Positions 1 through 10,939 of a DNA stretch of 64,000 nucleotides are shown here, one piece after another (positions within the stretch are counted from its first letter, which is position 1; each line of letters opens with the position of its first letter). The notes below the pieces were generated by a model. That model ran no database searches, had not been told where the DNA came from, and saw only the letters and a list, made by a program, of their open reading frames with translations. The DNA is from Russula earlei. Lineage: Eukaryota; Basidiomycota; Agaricomycetes; Russulales; Russulaceae. The position numbers were made by a program, and so were the translations under genes. The DNA lies in the NCBI GenBank assembly GCA_025769875.1, contig JAGFNK010000006.1, positions 124,001-188,000 on the forward strand, written 5' to 3'.

Positions 1-633
1 GATCGCCTGGGACGGGGGGCCCGTGGTCGCGATGCGAAAGGCTTCTTGGCCCCTGCCAGCCCCCCGTGTAATTGATCCAGCTCGAAGTGCTGGAAGTGGA
101 TGACGTTGGGGCGAGCAAGAGACTGATGCTGATACCCATAACCACACACGAGAGGACGATTGAGAACGCTGTTAAAAACGACGGTTGGTCAATGGAGAGT
201 GAGAACGGTAAGGAAAACATACACAAAACCCAAAGACGGCCTTCGGGTAGTGTGGGCATGTCGGACAATCAGACGAAGGGTAAGGGAGTGGAAAGGAAAT
301 GGAAATGGCTCCTTGTGATGGCTCCTTGGGAGGAAGGGAGGTATGAGGGGGGGGCGGAGACGGCTCGTTTGTTCCTAGTTACTCTCTCTCAGGCCATCAA
401 TGGATTACTCTGACAGCGTTACAAATTTATCGCCCAATAATTTATGTCGTATTAGGTCAGCGGTCGATCCGCCGTTATCGTCGTTGAATAAGTTGGACTT
501 ATTATGTAACATGGATTTCTTATCTTGATCTTGAGATAAATGTCGTCGTTCCGTGCAGTGCAGTGATCGCTGAGATGTTTCAACGAGACGAAACATCGCC
601 CTGATGAACTGCTGATCGAATGATGGCATAGCT
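1..633. other. Left edge, no gene recognised
   Basis: Downstream of the minus-strand proteasome gene I see no convincing coding block. Open stretches on either strand are short, low in recognisable motifs and not linked by plausible splice sites. The stretch could hold the 3' UTR of the proteasome gene and the end of a gene lying outside the window. Confidence 0.4.
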
Positions 634-1648
634 CTACAGCGCCAGGTAATCGCGTACTTCCTCCTCCGTGAGCTTTCGGAACGTCGGCTTCACCCGCCCA
701 GTTATGCCACCAATCTTCCCCTCGTCGAGCTCTGCAATGGTCGGGACGGTGACCACACCGATCTCAATCGTCTTTTCCGTCATCTGTCCCTCAAAGCCTT
801 CCTTTAACGTCAGTAGCGCCGTGTGGATGGCATCTTCCAGGCTGATATCATCATTGTACCTTCAAACGTGACAGCTGATGAGGTGAGGGCGCAAACGGGC
901 AAATTCCGCATGCTAGGCGCACCGTTTCTCAAGGAAAGTTTTGGCATTGGTCATATTTTTACCAATGGCGCTCGCCTTCCACGCCCAGAATGAGCCGGAA
1001 GGGTCGACCTGATAGAGCGTCGGTCCGCGGTTCACGTCGTACCCGGCCACAAGAAGCGAGACCCCATATGGACGCACACCCCTGCCGAGCCATCAGACTT
1101 CAAATGCTCGACTGCTGCCGAGAGGCCGTGAGAATCTGAGCGGCTGTACGCACCCTCTCTGTGTTGCCTGCTGCATCACCGTCGCGATCTCTTGTGTGAG
1201 GACGCGTGTGGGCGGGTACTCCCCGTAGATCTTCCAATACGCCTGCGCGCTCTTGCGCGCCTGGGAAACAAGAATGCGAAAGTCGGGTCCCATACCGGAG
1301 TATACGATCCCGATGTTGGGGCATATGACCGCAACCTTCTCGAGCATCGAGTCGTCAATCAAGATCGACGACGACTTTTTCTCTGTTGCGATGACGATAC
1401 CGTTGGACGCTAATGAAAAGGCGTTCAAGTTGATCTCAATGGGAGAGACGGGACTAGAGAACGCATGCCTTTGATACCGAGACTTGTTGTCCCTTGTGAT
1501 ACCGCTGCGAGTGCGTGTTCAATCTGGACGAGCTTCCCGCTCGGTGAAAAGACTGTCAAAGAATAGCTTCATGTATTCGGTCAGATTGCGCTCGCTACCG
1601 TAGATCCAAGGTCACTTGCCTATATGCGCCACCGTCAGCAGTTGCCAT
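634..1648 (-). CDS. PRE8: 20S proteasome subunit alpha type-2
   Basis: Structural alpha-ring subunit of the 20S proteasome core; it helps gate substrate entry in cytosol and nucleus. The minus strand reads in pieces: an N-terminal block with [20 protein letters not shown] (the alpha-subunit signature), a block with [20 protein letters not shown] and [17 protein letters not shown], then [14 protein letters not shown] and [20 protein letters not shown], ending [13 protein letters not shown] before TAG at 634-636. These motifs and their order are diagnostic of alpha-2 rather than the other six alphas. Several short introns separate the blocks. The ATG at 1646-1648 is the nearest candidate, but I could not join it cleanly in frame to the FSPSGK exon, so the first exon is uncertain. 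It is the last of three minus-strand housekeeping genes in tandem. Confidence 0.93.
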
Positions 1649-1910
1649 GATTTGGAGTGGACCGAGACGCGTAAGACAGCGGAATAAGCGCTCGAGGTGA
1701 CTTTTCTAAAGGCACGTGCACTTTTCTACATTACATTTACAACCGCAACAACTTTTAATTGCTTCGCTAATTCAATGTTCAAAACGACATGTTTCGTACG
1801 AAACCAGAATTTTGTTTCCACCACCACAACTTTGACCACACACGAAGAGTTTCTCGTTGTACAACGACACCAAACCTCTTAGTTTACTTTATACAAACAG
1901 TTCAAGTTCC

Positions 1911-2913
1911 TTATGCGGGCTGCTGCGTTGTCCTCAGGTAATACTGGTAAACATATACATGTTAGCATACATCACTTGAGAATCGAAACTCCAAGAAGTT
2001 CACCTTGTGCTCAACGAGGTTGGGGTAGATTTTCCTAGCTTCCTCGGTAGATACAGAAGGGTGGACAACGACATCGTCGCCAGGCTTCCAGTTGGCCGGA
2101 GTTGTCACCTTGTGCCTGTCGGTGAGCTGAAGGGCTGAAAATAAAATGCGGTTCAGGACCAATGATGAGCCATTAATATTATTGAATCAACGCACAGTCG
2201 ATAGCACTGAGCATCCGAAGTTAGTTGACCACACCACATGGTAATCGAGGTAATTAGACTAACCGAATAATCTCATCGAAGTTGCGACCCGAAGCAGCAG
2301 GGTAGGTTAGCGTGAGGCGGATGGTCTTCTTGGGATCAATTATGAACACCGTCCGGACCTGCCGCAAGCGTGAGCATCGATATCAGTATGTGAGTCGGTG
2401 GAGAACTCACAGTAAGGGGAAGGCCTTTCTTGTCACGGTTGCTCGGGTCTTGGTAGTCAAGCATGTCGTAGAGTGTCGCGACATCCCGATCGGGGTCTGC
2501 AATCTGGGGGAGAAAGGGGGGGGGGGGTTGAATAGGTATTCGACAGGGTATCCCCCTAGGAACATACAATGGGGAACTGGAGATCAGTCTTTCCCCACTC
2601 GTTGATGTCTTGGATCCACCTGTTGTGAGAATCGATGTCGTTCGCAGACAAGCCAATGACCTTGACATTGCGCTTTGCGAAATCTGGGCCACGGCGAGAG
2701 ACTTCGGCGAGCTCGGTGGTGCAAATGGGAGTAAAGTCATCGGGATGTGAAAAAAGAACGGCCTGGGGATTTGGTGAGCATCCACGATGAAAAAAAAAAA
2801 AAGAAGGCCAAGACTACCCAGGAGTCACCAATCCATTCGTGGAACTTTATGGTTCCTTTGGTGGTTTCCGCCTTAAAGTCGGGCGCGATGCTTCCAAGGC
2901 GAAGGGTAGGCAT
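1911..2913 (-). CDS. 1-Cys peroxiredoxin (Prx6/Prx1 type)
   Basis: Thiol peroxidase that reduces hydrogen peroxide and organic hydroperoxides with one catalytic cysteine. The start at 2911-2913 gives [20 protein letters not shown]. After a short intron comes [20 protein letters not shown], where the Cys is the peroxidatic residue (PxxxT/SxxC context), followed by [20 protein letters not shown]. Later exons give [40 protein letters not shown] with NFDEI, and [20 protein letters not shown] last intron (GTGAAC...CAG) joins VEHK to [10 protein letters not shown] and TAA at 1911-1913, matching the short C-terminal extension of the Prx6 subfamily; reading through without splicing gives a non-homologous tail. 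About six exons. No obvious mitochondrial presequence, so the cytosolic form is more likely. Confidence 0.93.
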
Positions 2914-3130
2914 TCTGAAATCAGCTCTGATTTAGGGCAGAGGAAGAACAGATAGGGGGATCCACGCATGGCGTGCTTTATAACTTATCACCTCGAGATC
3001 AGGCAATCATTCATCGCGCCTTTCTCACGCAATGTACTCGTAAATGACGCAATTTCACGAAAATTGTCATCAGCCCATCTGATACAACATACGGAAGTGA
3101 ACAAGCCAACAGATATACCCCTTTGCGTCG

Positions 3131-4259
3131 TCAATAATAAGCAACAGCATGCAACAGACTGTGCGGATGCTGTTCCTGCTGCACCTGAAGGATCCCGTCG
3201 ATGTTGGCATCAACATCATCCGCAGCCTCGATCTGCGAAATTTAGAACAGTGATATGATACACGTGGAAACCAGGTACCATTGAAGGATCTTACCGCCAT
3301 CGCCAGGTCCAGCATCGCCTTCCCCGCTATGAGTGCCTCCTCATGATTGTCTTTAATCTCCACATTGATAATATGTACAACACGGTTGAACTCGCCCCCT
3401 CGTGACAGCAAGTCTAGTGGGAGCACGTTACGTGAGAGGTAGTTTGCTTCAAGGCGCAGGGAGATTACCATCACAGACGGCGTCGAAACACCGTTCCTCG
3501 CAGGTGATCACAATGTCCGCCACAGTCTTGCTGTCCTGCCACCTTTCTGGGGCGCGCTTGATGTTTCTATTTCGGTCGAGCATTTGCAATAGCCCATTAG
3601 CGGTATATCTGCAGCGCAAATCAGTGTGGGAACGTGCTTTCAGGATAGGGCGTACAGGCGAGGGTCCTTAGCCTGAAGCTCTTGGAATATGTCTTCGTAA
3701 GGCGTACCAAACGGGTAAATGTTGGGCTTGTCTATGGAGGGGCCTGGTAATCGAACAGCTGACCCCGTGCCGTATGAAATCACGCGAAACCCGGCTTTCC
3801 TTTGAAAGGTCAGGGCTGCGAATATATACCAAAAACAAAAGCGCGCACTGGAGGACGAAATGACCTTCCATGGACCTGTTCTGTCACGGACCTTTTTCAG
3901 TAATAACGTAAAGCGGCTCTAGTTGTGCAGGAGCCACACACCTGATTACTCGCGCAGACGACGCAAAACAGTGGCCTGGTCTTGATGCTTGGATGGGTGG
4001 GGTTGTCTAGTGGGCGCGTCATTGCAGACGTGGACGCATCAGCGGCCGAAGGGATTTGTGATGACACGGTGGCTATAGCAGTCACGAAGGGCTGCGGAGG
4101 CGTCACTGAATGCGATCCAGGGTTCGAGTTGAAGCCATTGTTTGGAGCAGGCGTGGGTAACTGCGGGTGTTGTTGTTGCTGCAACTGTTGCGGCTGCGGC
4201 TGTTGAAGTCGGAGGTCCGCACGAGCCAGACGAGGGTCGCGTGCACGCCTGGGATCCAT
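3131..4259 (-). CDS. SSU72: RNA polymerase II CTD phosphatase Ssu72
   Basis: Cysteine-based phosphatase that removes Ser5/Ser7 phosphate from the Pol II CTD and belongs to the cleavage/polyadenylation machinery. The active-site loop CASNQNRS (C-x5-R) is split by an intron near 3,895-3,950. Downstream are [38 protein letters not shown], the block with ERWQDSKTV and [33 protein letters not shown] and [18 protein letters not shown]. The end is [12 protein letters not shown] before TGA at 3131-3133, the strongly conserved Ssu72 C-terminus. The predicted protein has an unusual N-terminal extension of roughly 90 residues, rich in Q, P and S and beginning [20 protein letters not shown]. The ATG at 4257-4259 is the only one that supports this reading. 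Confidence 0.94.
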
Positions 4260-4724
4260 ACCGGTGCTGCGAAATCGGTGGAGAAGAAGTCAGAATCCGA
4301 TCAACCTCAGTAGCGTGCAGGAGTTTAGCTCAGAAGTATCTCGAACATCTATGGTCTTCTCTGCGACCCTCCAGGCAACGTACTTATAGCACTGCACAAT
4401 GTGCATGCTCCGGTACAGAAGGGTCGATACAGATTCCACTCTGAATCATCCTCGACGATAACCTATAATACGAAAAGGGGCTTCACCTTCAGGAAAGTAC
4501 CTATGTCCCACAGAGATAGGACTGAGCGATCCACGACGTGCTGGCTGTGCCCAACTCGGATGGGACACGTGATTTCTTCGGATAAGCCCTTAAAAGCTCG
4601 AAAAAATAATTCGTTCTTTGTGCTATAAGTAAAAGTCTATCTTAGCAACGCGATATCGATTGTGTGAATGTCAGCGCTTGGTGGTTCGCAAAAGCCAGCC
4701 CGTAAACTTTCAAAATGTCTTCAG
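4260..4724. other. Intergenic region upstream of SSU72
   Basis: About 465 bp between the SSU72 start and the duplicated segment. It presumably carries the SSU72 promoter. I see no conserved coding block and no clear TATA element that I would defend. Confidence 0.4.
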
Positions 4725-6993
4725 CCACGACAAACAGGATGATATTGGGGATAAGCTTCTCGGATACGCAAAGGGTATAATAATACAATCATGCTACCTA
4801 CTCATGTCCAGACAAGGCAGGGTAGCAAACCAGAAACCAGACCTCGACTAGTACCTTGACAACAAATTCGACACAGCTGAGCATGTGCAGCTGTACGCGA
4901 CACGGCCGAGGGAAGAGACTATTTTGGCACCGGAGGATAAGATTGAGAAAAGGTGGCTGGTGCAGCCTCCACCTGAGCAGGGCTTCTCACAGCCTTTGAA
5001 GCAGGATGAAGGAGGCTGCCGTCACGCACGCTGGTCTTCCATGGGGGGTGACCACCATCCTGAGCGCGGATACCCAGCACAAGAAGCAGGATGGTGTATC
5101 CCATGACTAGATAGCCAAACGGTTAGACACTTGCACAAACGAGTGAAGGGAAGTGTAAGTACGTAGAAGCCATAGAAGAAAGGAGAATGCCATGATGGCT
5201 TTGATCTCATGGCAGAGCTGAGAAGCAGCGCCATCGCCTGGCGACAAAGAATCAGAAAAGGCTGAATGACAGATTTCAGAGCGAACTCCTCACCGAAGAT
5301 CCCAAAGTTGCAGCTTGCCTGTGTTGGGTCAGCGGCGAAAATTTGATCGTCGGTCCAGGCGGCGTATGATCCACTTGCTAACCAGAAGATCCAGAGGACA
5401 GCTGATGATTACGGTCAGGCGCAAGTAGAAACTCTGCTAGGCAACGAAGCTTACTCAACCATCCAATCTCGACAACGAGGTACGAGAGAACTGAGCCTTG
5501 ACGGAACGAGCCGATGACATACCTGCACGCGAAGGGGTAATATACTGCGTTTAGTGATGCGGGTAAGAACACAGGAAATTCTGGCGCACATTGGGCTGAC
5601 AGTAACGAGCCGTGAGCAGACCGGTAGAGAGCGAAAAGGCCGAGAAGTTGTAATAAAAAACGGGGTTGGTCAACGAGACGACGTCCGCGCTCACACATAT
5701 CACAATAAAGGAGAACGCGACGGTCGTCGCTGAATGGGCTTCAGGAACCCGCGAAAACGTCAAGTGGAGTATACATGACCTTACCGAAGGTGACCAGCCG
5801 TATAGTGGACAGAGTCTGTGGGTTAATGAAAGTCATCCTGAGGGCCTGAACTCAAGGAGCTTCGCACGGAGTCAAGGACTGAAGAAAGGAGTGTAAACGG
5901 TTAGTCGTCACCACCTGCGCAAGCGCTCTTTTAAGACATTGGTTCCATGTCAGTTTGGGAAATTCCGTCGCATTCTAAGCTAAGTGATTCGGCGCCGGTT
6001 GCCGTCAGGCAAGGGCAAGGTATCATGGCGCCTGGCGCCCATTAAAAAAACTAAACTGTTGGCGACGTCGCCTACCAATTCGGGTCAAATGTCCCAGGCT
6101 TGTTCTCTCTAAGGTCGGAAGTCGGAACAACTCGTCAAGTATGACTCGAAAGCAACTTCCCTCATCTCTTAGTTAGCAAGCGAGCGCCTTGGGTAGATAA
6201 AGGCCAGATGTCTCCCATCCATAAAGCCTGGCGACCGAGGTGTGCACTGATGCCGATGTATTGTCTTACGGAAGGAAGCTGCCACTCATAAGTTCATAAC
6301 ATAAGTTCCGCATTACGGTCGTCGTCATCAGCTACCTATATACGTTATAGAAAGATCATTAACCCCATTGTGTCTTATAGATCCTGACAGCGACATATTA
6401 TCGGGAACAAAGGGGGCTTTCGAAATTCCATGCTGTACTGTTGAGTGAATTGCGTATGTAACGACTCAAGAGAGCACTTGGGATTTGAAAGGGGGGCAGG
6501 TAACTCAAAAACATTAAATAAGTCGGTTTCGCAGATTCCGCGTTGCTAGCTTCGCAGAGACGTCTGCGTCACTTATTTGCAGCGGCGTCACGATGGTTGA
6601 TCCTGAAACCACAATATAGTATCATGGCGTAAGACCGTGATGGGGTTTCTACACAATTTTGGGAATGATATAAAGGATCTCAGGTGAAAAGAAACATCAT
6701 CAGGTCAGGGACAGATTACCAACCAGTGCGCAGATGCAGATGCAACTCTCGATCGAAGAAAGGGTGAAAGTCCATTATAATAGAGTTCCTGATACCGCGA
6801 TTATGCCCTTATCACATGGTGCCTTTGAGAAATTTGCCCACAAAAAAAGAAAAGGCAACCATTCTCCACACGAAGATTGAATATATCTACCTGAATACTT
6901 CAGACTAGCATCTGATCACCTTACGATCCTGAACTTGGATGGCTTTGTCAAATATCAACAGGAGTACTAAATGCCAATCCACTGGCAGGTCCA
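4725..6993. repeat. Segmental duplication copy A (with MARVEL-like gene)
   Basis: The sequence from about 4,725 to 6,993 is repeated in the same orientation at about 15,875-18,222. Shared runs appear along the whole length (for example the GATAATAATACAATCA-type stretch near 4,775 and its partner near 15,930). Small indels and substitutions are frequent, giving by eye roughly 85-90% identity. It holds a complete small gene (4,919-5,836) and about 1.1 kb of upstream sequence. Copies A and B bracket a repeat nest of nearly 9 kb. Confidence 0.8.
4919..5836 (-). CDS. Predicted four-helix membrane protein (MARVEL-like), copy A
   Basis: Small multi-exon membrane protein of a type common in basidiomycetes. 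The start at 5834-5836 gives MTFINPQTLSTIRLVTF, then an intron. A hydrophobic exon follows with TTVAFSFIVICVSADVVSLT and NFSAFSLSTGLL, further short exons, and a last exon with a hydrophobic segment (IHHPASCAGY in one frame, MGYTILLLVLGI in the better one). It ends in a polar tail finishing SQSYPPVPK before TAG at 4919-4921. Pattern and length resemble fungal MARVEL-like proteins, but no catalytic motif is visible and the function is unknown. The tail and start are preserved in copy B, which argues that both copies were under selection for some time. Exon junctions in the middle are approximate. Confidence 0.55.
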
Positions 6994-7017
6994 TTATTAT
7001 ATCTCAGTTAGAGTGTA

Positions 7018-7056
7018 CTAGAAGTGACCTAGTATAGTAATTCTAGTCACTTCTAG
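7018..7056. repeat. Short inverted repeat (fold-back) before the APH-like gene
   Basis: CTAGAAGTGAC at 7018-7028 is repeated inverted as GTCACTTCTAG at 7046-7056 with a 17-bp spacer. A near copy (CTAGAAATGAC ... GTCACTTCTAG) occurs at about 8,823-8,862, on the other side of the APH-like gene, so the kinase is bracketed by two direct copies of one palindromic motif. Such motifs are typical of transposon ends. Confidence 0.6.
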
Positions 7057-7096
7057 TAGTGACAGTGATGCGGCCTTGTGTGCTTTATTTTTTTAG

Positions 7097-8204
7097 GTGC
7101 CTTCCCAAGCATTTCAACTCCACACACGCTCCCCTGTATCTATCTCACCATCACCTTCGTGTTTGCTCAAACCTTCTGGTCTTCTTCAAACTGAGATCAT
7201 CTCCGAGTCCCTTCTCCCCTGTTCTTTGACTTACAAGTGTTCTAGCCATGCAGACGAAGAAGTCTGGCGTTCATTGGATGCCCCCGGAGACCTCCCTACC
7301 CTCGATGAGATCGTCCATTTGTGTACCAGAGCTGGCTTCAACCGAAACGGCGTCTGTATCCAGGTCGCAGGCAAGCCTCGATTCTGGGTAAAACACGGCA
7401 GATCTGTCACCAGAGGTGAAGGTCTCACTCAGGCTCACGTAGCTAAAATCGTGAACGCCGACCATGTACGCGTCGTCCGCGTTCCCGAGGTCTACCTAAT
7501 CTTCTCGCGCGGGACGTGGGCATACATTGTCATGGAGCTCGCTGGTGGTATGACATTCGCAAAACGCAAGTTGGACAAGGGAAACTACGGAGAAGATAAC
7601 ATGAAAGCCGTTGCTGCCGCCGTTCCGTCGGCGGCTCACCGAGATCAAAATGCCTGTGGACACCTCCCCCGGCTACATTGGCGGTGGACGCATCGGGCAC
7701 GACTTCTTCGTTGAATGCTTGTCAAAGCTCGAGTACCACACAGTCGGGGATCTCGAGGAGCACATAAATAGGGTACGCTTCCCACTCACTTTTAGTACCT
7801 TGCATTGACACCCTCGTGCCCTGGTGGCAAACAAGGTGCTTATCCTTGCAGAGACCAAGTCTAGCGTTAATTTCCAAAGCGAGATTACAGACGGCCTAGT
7901 CCTCTGCCCATCTGACCTCGACGACACGAACATCATGGTTGATAACACGGGAACCATCTGGGCTATAGACTTTGGTCGTACATGCTTCTTACCGTCCTCG
8001 TTTATGGACTACTCCTCGAGGTCGTCGTCGAAGCCCTTTGGCCAACGTATGGCAGGTCTCGTCGACTATCCGAAATCTGACAACTACCCAGCGATGGAGA
8101 CAGCCGCGGGCCAGCTGGTGCTTCATAACAACTCCTTCGCTAAGTCACCGTTATCAATCCTGTTTCGCTACGCGGCATTAGTTACCAATTGCATAGGTAC
8201 TTGA
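7097..8204 (+). pseudogene. APH-type phosphotransferase (kinase-fold) gene, frameshifted
   Basis: Fungal aminoglycoside-phosphotransferase/choline-kinase-fold protein of unknown substrate. The first part holds LPTLDEIVHLCTRAG, then GTWAYIVMELAGGMTFA (hinge-like segment). The later part holds LVLCPSDLDDTNIMVDNTG and IWAIDFGRTCFLP, matching the catalytic HxDxxxxN loop and the DFG-like metal site of the family, except that the usual His is Pro-Ser here (CPSDLDDTN). Between them the frame shifts at about 7,618-7,628: one extra C in the GTTCCGTCGG stretch separates the two frames. A short intron lies near 7,770-7,830. No ATG starts this frame near 7,097, where a TTTTTTTAG acceptor-like site may begin the exon, so the 5' end is unknown. 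A disrupted gene or a one-base error in the sequence are both possible. Confidence 0.6.
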
Positions 8205-8216
8205 CAAATCGCATAG

Positions 8217-8420
8217 GTACTAGGGCTGCTGACCGTACCCGTACACATACGTTTTATGGCTACTGTAATATGGTATCTTATACTGTACTGTCAGGGTAGT
8301 GAAGTGTACCCTGATATGGTTGCCGGTATGGCAAGCTACCCATACTGTACCATATAAGGTATGCCATCAAGCCATATATATGGCCCATATATTAGTTGTG
8401 TACTTTATCCAACAGTTCTC
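8217..8420. mobile_element. hAT terminal-repeat remnant
   Basis: TAGGGCTGCTGACCGTACCC at 8,221 is close to the terminus TAGGGCTGTGCACCGTACCC of the complete hAT element at 20,909, and is followed by the same kind of GTATGGTACC-rich subterminal sequence. No partner end or transposase was found close by, so this is a fragment or a short non-autonomous copy. Just upstream the phrase GCATAGGTACT is repeated twice. Confidence 0.55.
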
Positions 8421-8867
8421 TCTCCAAATCTCCTGTCATGCCTAGCACCTCTAACACACTTTCTACTGCCCAAATTACCCAGAACACATCTGGTATTAAG
8501 ATGCTGATGCTGTGTACCTATGGGCCAACCTGGAAGTAGTGATCCAACTAGGACCACTGACAATGATATTTAGTCTTGTGTTACACACATTTCTTTGTGC
8601 TTACCTCCTGTCATCTTCATCAGGAAAATCTGAGATTTGCTTAGCAATGCTTCAAAGCACTGCTAAGCCAGGCATGACAGGCTTAGGCTAAGCACACTAA
8701 GCTAGGTCTCCTCATGAATTTGCTTAGCTGGGCTGCCTATCTGGCTTATCCTTGGGCTTAGGCTGCTTACTGCATCAGGAAAACTACATCCTCTAGGAAC
8801 ACCTAGAATGAACTAGAGTGCACTAGAAATGACCCAATATAGGAATTCTAGTCACTTCTAGTCACTG

Positions 8868-9590
8868 TCAGGACTCACTGTTGAACAATCCAGTTCAAGA
8901 GTGAGAGAGGAGCTCAGAGACAAGTTGACTGAGTTTGAGAACAAAGTTGGTGAGGAGTATAGTCCAAACAAGTAGCAAGTACCAGAGAGGGACTGGTGCT
9001 GGCTGTGAGAGGTGGTCATGGAAGGAGAGAGCCAGAGTGTGCTAGATAGGGCAGTCACAAAGGAGTACCCTCAGTAGTGGAGTGCCACAAATCAAATGGA
9101 CAGTCTGAAGACTGTCCACTACTTTATTGAGCACTTATATACTACAAGGGAACTGCTAAATAGGGAACAAGTCATAACCTTGTTATCAAGCACAATTGAC
9201 AGATGAGTAAGAAGTTGGAATATGCTCAGTAAGCTGCTGAGTAAGGAGGCCCATAATGATGAGTAAGGGCCTTTAGTGTCCACATGTTCACTGCTTAGTG
9301 CACATGCAAAGCATCTGATTCATTTTCTGTTAGTTAGTTTAGGGCCAGTCATTTGGGGACTTGGGGTATTTGTCAGTGGAGTAGTGTTGCCTATAAGGCC
9401 CCTTATATAGTTCTATTAGGGTCCTTAGAGTTGACCTTAGTAGTCATATTAAGGTCCTTAGTATTGCATTATAGTTCGTTCTACAGTTATTAGAGTTAGT
9501 CTAATAACATGTTCTAGGGCCTATAGTATCTTCATTAGTGTCCAATGTAGGGCACTTGAGGTCATCCTAAAGGGTCTTTAGGGAGCTTTT
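8868..9590 (-). mobile_element. LTR fragment (family 2), inverted
   Basis: From TGTCAGGACTCACTGTTGAA this matches, in reverse, the complete solo LTR at 25,589-26,551 (shared GAACAATCCAGTTCAAGAG, TTTATTGAGCACTTATATAC and the CAGTCTGAAGACTGTCC palindrome). It stops before the expected outer end and meets a second fragment in the opposite direction near 9,590. Confidence 0.7.
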
Positions 9591-10037
9591 AATATTGGTT
9601 ACAGTAAGGGCTCTTACTCATTGATAGGAGCCTTCTTAATCAACAGCTTACTGAGCATGACTGAGCATGCTCAGTAAGCATACTCCGACTTCTTACTCAT
9701 CTGTCAATTGTGCTTGATAACAAGGTTATGACTTGTTCCTATTTAGCAGTTCTCTTGTAGTATATAAGTGTTCAATAAAGTAGTAGACAGTCTTCAGACT
9801 GTCCATTTGTTTATGGCTCTCTCTATCCCTGGGATACTCCTTTAAGGACCATCCCCTTGTGATCACTCTGGCCTCTCCCTGCATACTTGCTCAACCCTAC
9901 CAGTAACCATACCTCTTAGGTACTTGGTACTGCTTTGGACATTGCTTCTTGCCCATGCCATCTTGGATGTCTATAGACTCATCTTTGAACTTATCCCTTG
10001 CTCTTGAACTGGATTGTTCTCAGAGTGAGTCTTGACA
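9591..10037 (+). mobile_element. LTR fragment (family 2), forward
   Basis: The plus-strand second half of the same LTR family runs from about GGGCTCTTACTCATTGATAG to the TGAGTCTTGACA end at 10,037, with TATATAAG and AATAAAG signals near 9,758-9,780. It is truncated at its 5' side where it abuts the inverted fragment, so the two halves form a fold-back of LTR sequence. The flanks (GTCAC and GTATC) do not match, so this is not a simple insertion. Confidence 0.7.
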
Positions 10038-10089
10038 GTATCAAAGCGCAATGGGTAGGACATGATCACAAGAGCACACATGCTCATTG

Positions 10090-10921
10090 TGTTATGAACC
10101 AAGGCCAGGTCCTGGCCATAGATTGTCCTATTTCACTCAAGAGAGACCTCTCTCACTTTGCATTGCCAACTCCCTTCCATTTTCTGGGCTACCCCTCCTG
10201 CGGTACAAGATATCGCTATTGCAAAGGCACTATAACACGACCAGGCACCAGTTTCCTAATTGGGTAATCATCGCGTGGCAGCCACATGGTCACCCAGCCA
10301 CCAAGGAACCCGAAACAGCGGCACAAACTCTTAGAAACTGTTGCATAACTCATCTGATGTCATCAAGGCTCCAATGACATCGTGGCTGACTGAGCGACTC
10401 CACAGTGACCTCATAGGCTCACTAAGCGCTCCACAGTGACATCATAATGATGTCATCAGCTCCACAATGATCAGTAATGCGCTCAGTAAGCCTGAAACTT
10501 GACACAAGCAAGTTTATGCCTCTGTAGTCCTATTGGATGGTACCAAAGGGTCTAGAATAGTCCCAATTCTTTGTAATCGACCCTGTACACTGTATATAAG
10601 CCCCAATGAAGCATGGCAGTCATCAGACTGTCCATTTGTGATACTCTCATCCTCCTGGGTACTCCCCTGCGACTGCTCAGTCTAAAGCCTTCCTCATCTT
10701 CAAGGTACTCTTCAACGACCACCTTGTTTAAAGTCCTTCACCATACTGGCCTCTGCCCTTCAGCCTCTGTCTCCTACAACATGTACCAGTCCCCATCTGG
10801 TACCTTCTAGTCATTTGGCTCGTCCTCCTGTTCAAAGCCTGCCTTCGCCACATACCTGTCTGTTCCGACCCTTGCCCACCTGCTCCTGAGTCCTTAGTGA
10901 TCAGCAGTACATGTCTTGACA
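10090..10921 (+). mobile_element. Solo LTR, family 1 (copy A)
   Basis: An 832-bp element begins TGTTATGAACCAAGGCC and ends TGTCTTGACA, flanked by the perfect 5-bp target duplication CATTG (10,085-10,089 and 10,922-10,926). It contains a TATATAAG box near 10,595. Two near-identical copies lie at 22,636 (minus) and 29,076 (plus). No internal retrotransposon region remains, so it arose by LTR-LTR recombination. Confidence 0.92.
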
Positions 10922-10939
10922 CATTGCATCTATTGGCCA

